Below, one piece after another: positions 33,508-35,520 of a stretch of 35,520 nucleotides of DNA; the stretch's first letter is position 1, and every line of letters begins with the position of its first letter. The translations under genes were made by a program, and so were the position numbers. Below the pieces are notes generated by a model. That model saw only the letters and a program-made list of their open reading frames with translations. It was not told the origin of the DNA and searched no databases. This stretch comes from Cytophagales bacterium (lineage in GTDB: Bacteria > Bacteroidota > Bacteroidia > Cytophagales > Cyclobacteriaceae), in assembly GCA_013298505.1 (NCBI GenBank), contig JAAFHY010000028.1:1-35520 (forward strand), written 5' to 3'.

Positions 33508-34619
33508 TTCAGAAAAATTTTAATCTGGCTCATCAATTCATCAATTTCTTGTTTCGAGTTAAACTCGTGTAAGCAAATCCGCAAGCGCTCTTTGCCCACA
33601 GGCACCGTTGGTGAAAGTATGGCTCTGATAAAAAAACCATTTGTATTTAAGTGTTGCGCCATTGCTTTTGCTTTCAAATTATCGCCAATCACAACACCTT
33701 GAATGGGCGAATCGCTTTTTAAAAATTCAATTGCACTAAGGCTGCGCGCTTGATTTTTAAAGTATGTAATCAGTTCAAATAATTTTCCGCGACTTGCAGT
33801 TGGCAACAAATCGTACGCAAGTTTTATTTGCTCATACATTGGTGGTGGCATGGCGGTAGAATAAATAAACGACCGCGCCTTGTTAATCAAAAATTTACGC
33901 ATGCTAGCGTTTCCCGCAACAGCGGCTCCGTGTAATCCCGCTGCCTTGCCAAACGTATAAATGCAAGCCAGCACTTCATCTTGAAGATTATATTTACAAA
34001 CCAACCCATCGCCCTTATCGCCAAACACGCCAAGAGCATGTGCTTCGTCTACAATCAGTAAAGCATTATACTTTTTGCACAGCGATGAGATGGCAACGAG
34101 TGGGGCTTCGTCTCCATCCATCGAATAAATAGATTCTATGGAAACAAACTTAGTACCGACTGCTTCATTTAATTTCAGTTCTAAATCTTGCAGGTTATTG
34201 TGTTTGAATTTTACACGATGTGCATGGCTTAAGCGCATCCCGTCTATGGTGCTGGCATGGATGTACTCGTCTGAAATGAACGTATCGCCCCGCGAGGCAA
34301 TGCACGAAAACAAACCCACGTTGGCGGCATAGCCCGAGTTGAAAATCAGTGCGGCTTCATAGCCATGAAAAGCAGCCACTTTTTGCTCTGCTTCTTCTGC
34401 TTCTTTACAATTACCCGAAATGGAGCGAGAGCCTGTTGCCCCATGCCTCAACTCTTTTTCAATAACAGTTAAACTTGCTGATCTAGAAAATCCGAGGTAG
34501 TCGTTTGAACTGAAATCTATTAAGCTATCGGGCAGAACTAAACTACGTAACAATCCATTCGCCTCCAACTCATCTAATTCATGTTGGAGGTGAAGATTAA
34601 AATCTTGAAGGGCATCCAT
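33504..34619 (-). CDS. bioF: 8-amino-7-oxononanoate synthase
   Basis: PLP-dependent condensing enzyme joining pimeloyl-thioester with alanine to give 8-amino-7-oxononanoate. The 371 residues are slightly short of the usual 380-390. Blocks: LIDFSSNDYLGFSRS at about residues 53-67; GSRSISGN (substrate loop); AALIFNSGYAANVGLFSC; LLIVDEAHALGVFG (PLP Asp and His); and the Schiff-base Lys in YTFGKAAGLHGAAVAG. The tail SPTVPVGKERLRICLHEFN is family-typical. bioB ends 4 bp upstream, and bioD overlaps its 3' end by 4 bases. Confidence 0.95.
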   Translation of the reverse strand: MDALQDFNLHLQHELDELEANGLLRSLVLPDSLIDFSSNDYLGFSRSASLTVIEKELRHGATGSRSISGNCKEAEEAEQKVAAFHGYEAALIFNSGYAANVGLFSCIASRGDTFISDEYIHASTIDGMRLSHAHRVKFKHNNLQDLELKLNEAVGTKFVSIESIYSMDGDEAPLVAISSLCKKYNALLIVDEAHALGVFGDKGDGLVCKYNLQDEVLACIYTFGKAAGLHGAAVAGNASMRKFLINKARSFIYSTAMPPPMYEQIKLAYDLLPTASRGKLFELITYFKNQARSLSAIEFLKSDSPIQGVVIGDNLKAKAMAQHLNTNGFFIRAILSPTVPVGKERLRICLHEFNSKQEIDELMSQIKIFLK

Positions 34620-34623
34620 TCGA

Positions 34624-35520
34624 CTAATGAACGGGTTCTTTTTCTTCTACATTTTTAAACGCTTTGCGTGGAGTAAGACCTAGCATAGCAAACATCTGCA
34701 TGTCAGTATCAAAATCTGGATTGGGCGTGGTCAATAATTTTTCGCCAGCAAAAATAGAATTGGCACCGGCCATAAAGCACAATGCTTGTTCGGCCATGCT
34801 CATTTCATTTCTTCCTGCTGACAATCTGACCACACTAGATGGCATTAGTATACGAGCGGTGGCTATCATCCGAAGCATTTCATCGATTCCTACCCGTTGG
34901 TTATCCTGCAACGGTGTTCCCTTAACAGGCACCAACGCGTTGATAGGCACCGAGTCGGGGTGTACCTCCATGGTACTTAATGTATGCAGCATTTTTATGC
35001 GGTCTTCGTTGGTTTCGCCTAAGCCAACAATGCCACCACAGCATACGCTCAATTTTGCTTTGCGCACGTTGTTGAGTGTGTTGATGCGATCTTCAAAAGT
35101 ACGAGTGGTAATGATGCTCTGGTAATTATCTTCAGAAGTATCGATATTGTGATTGTAGGCAAAACATCCGGCTTGCTTCAAGCGTTCGGCTTGTTCGTAG
35201 GTCAGCATCCCAAGGGTACAACAAACTTCCAATCCCATTTCGTTTACTTCCGAAACCATTTCAAGCACCCGATCGAAATCTTTGTTGTCTCTCACTTCGC
35301 GCCAAGCGGCTCCCATGCACAATCGCGAGGCTCCGTTTGCTTTTGCCACCGAAGCACGGTCTTTCACCTTCTGCAAACTCATCAACGGCTCTACTTCTAT
35401 ATCGGTATGATAACGAGCCGCCTGCGGGCAATACGAGCAATCTTCTTTGCACCCACCTGTTTTTATTGAAATCAAACTGCTGATCTGTACTTCGGAATAC
35501 GATTTGTTCTCGCGGTGAAC
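34624..35520 (-). CDS. bioB: Biotin synthase (5' partial)
   Basis: Radical-SAM enzyme that inserts sulfur into dethiobiotin to form biotin. The frame is open to the window edge, with 298 residues visible and roughly 30 N-terminal residues missing. The TTG at 35475 is internal: upstream codons encode [20 protein letters not shown], which matches the family. The radical-SAM 4Fe-4S motif is CKEDCSYC. Auxiliary 2Fe-2S cluster ligands are expected among the later cysteines ([23 protein letters not shown]) and Arg in [20 protein letters not shown], followed by [18 protein letters not shown]. It begins the run bioB-bioF-bioD-bioA. The promoter and the start codon are beyond the window. Confidence 0.96.
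   Translation of the reverse strand, partial: VHRENKSYSEVQISSLISIKTGGCKEDCSYCPQAARYHTDIEVEPLMSLQKVKDRASVAKANGASRLCMGAAWREVRDNKDFDRVLEMVSEVNEMGLEVCCTLGMLTYEQAERLKQAGCFAYNHNIDTSEDNYQSIITTRTFEDRINTLNNVRKAKLSVCCGGIVGLGETNEDRIKMLHTLSTMEVHPDSVPINALVPVKGTPLQDNQRVGIDEMLRMIATARILMPSSVVRLSAGRNEMSMAEQALCFMAGANSIFAGEKLLTTPNPDFDTDMQMFAMLGLTPRKAFKNVEEKEPVH

Noticed and set aside
34624-35475. bioB starting at TTG 35475
   Set aside because: Upstream in-frame codons to the window edge encode residues that match the BioB family, so the gene is cut by the window and not started there.

Overview
The window is chromosomal DNA from a member of the Bacteroidota, most likely order Cytophagales. The evidence is type IX secretion (T9SS) components and cargo (a PorP/SprF-like protein, PorD/DUF4835, a cargo protein with a type A sorting tail, and a 1682-residue protein with a gliding-motility-type C-terminal domain), a Bacteroidota-type RNA polymerase omega, an OstA-like protein, no Shine-Dalgarno sequences, and several TAnnTTTG -7 boxes. 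Both ends cut a gene: gcvT on the left and bioB on the right. There are 29 protein-coding genes, no rRNA, tRNA or CRISPR array, no insertion sequence, and no gene-free stretch above 300 bases.

Layout. 1-1642: gcvT (partial) and a comB-family phosphatase, separated by a perfect 13-bp hairpin. 1824-2946 (minus): S1/P1 nuclease and a MazG-like pyrophosphohydrolase. 3100-7397 (plus): a compact four-gene run of DUF155/RMD1 protein, C39-like cysteine peptidase, RimK-type ATP-grasp ligase with its own N-terminal domain, and GCS2-type carboxylate-amine ligase. This is the best candidate in the window for an uncharacterised peptide or amino-acid conjugate pathway. 7506-13524 (minus): PorP/SprF-like protein and a giant T9SS-secreted FG-GAP/IPT/Ig protein. 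13736-17381 (plus): Y_Y_Y-type sensor kinase and NarL-type regulator, convergent with a DASS-family transporter (17433-18893, minus). 18959-19225: an RRM RNA-binding protein.

19514-24589 (minus) is a housekeeping cluster transcribed bamD, rpoZ, coaBC, porD, recN, with a good Bacteroidota promoter before bamD. 24826-27200 (minus): a T9SS cargo protein and an OstA-like protein. 27219-29668 (plus): tilS and mdh. 29802-30794 (plus): a secreted carboxypeptidase-regulatory-domain protein. 30805-31578 (minus): a zinc-finger methyltransferase. 31610-35520 (minus): the biotin genes, transcribed bioB, bioF, bioD, bioA.

Small repeated DNA elements recur between genes. Three copies of a hairpin with core CCTCTCC-loop-GGAGAGG lie near 1663-1766, 8423-8456 and 28553-28637. 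A different, 135-bp palindromic element lies at 24690-24824. The giant secreted gene is itself mosaic: two successive modules of one IPT domain plus seven FG-GAP repeats, an Ig domain split by about 170 residues of other sequence, and a sharp rise in GC content at its 3' end that continues into the PorP/SprF-like gene. All functions come from motif reading of the sequence alone; no database search was run.
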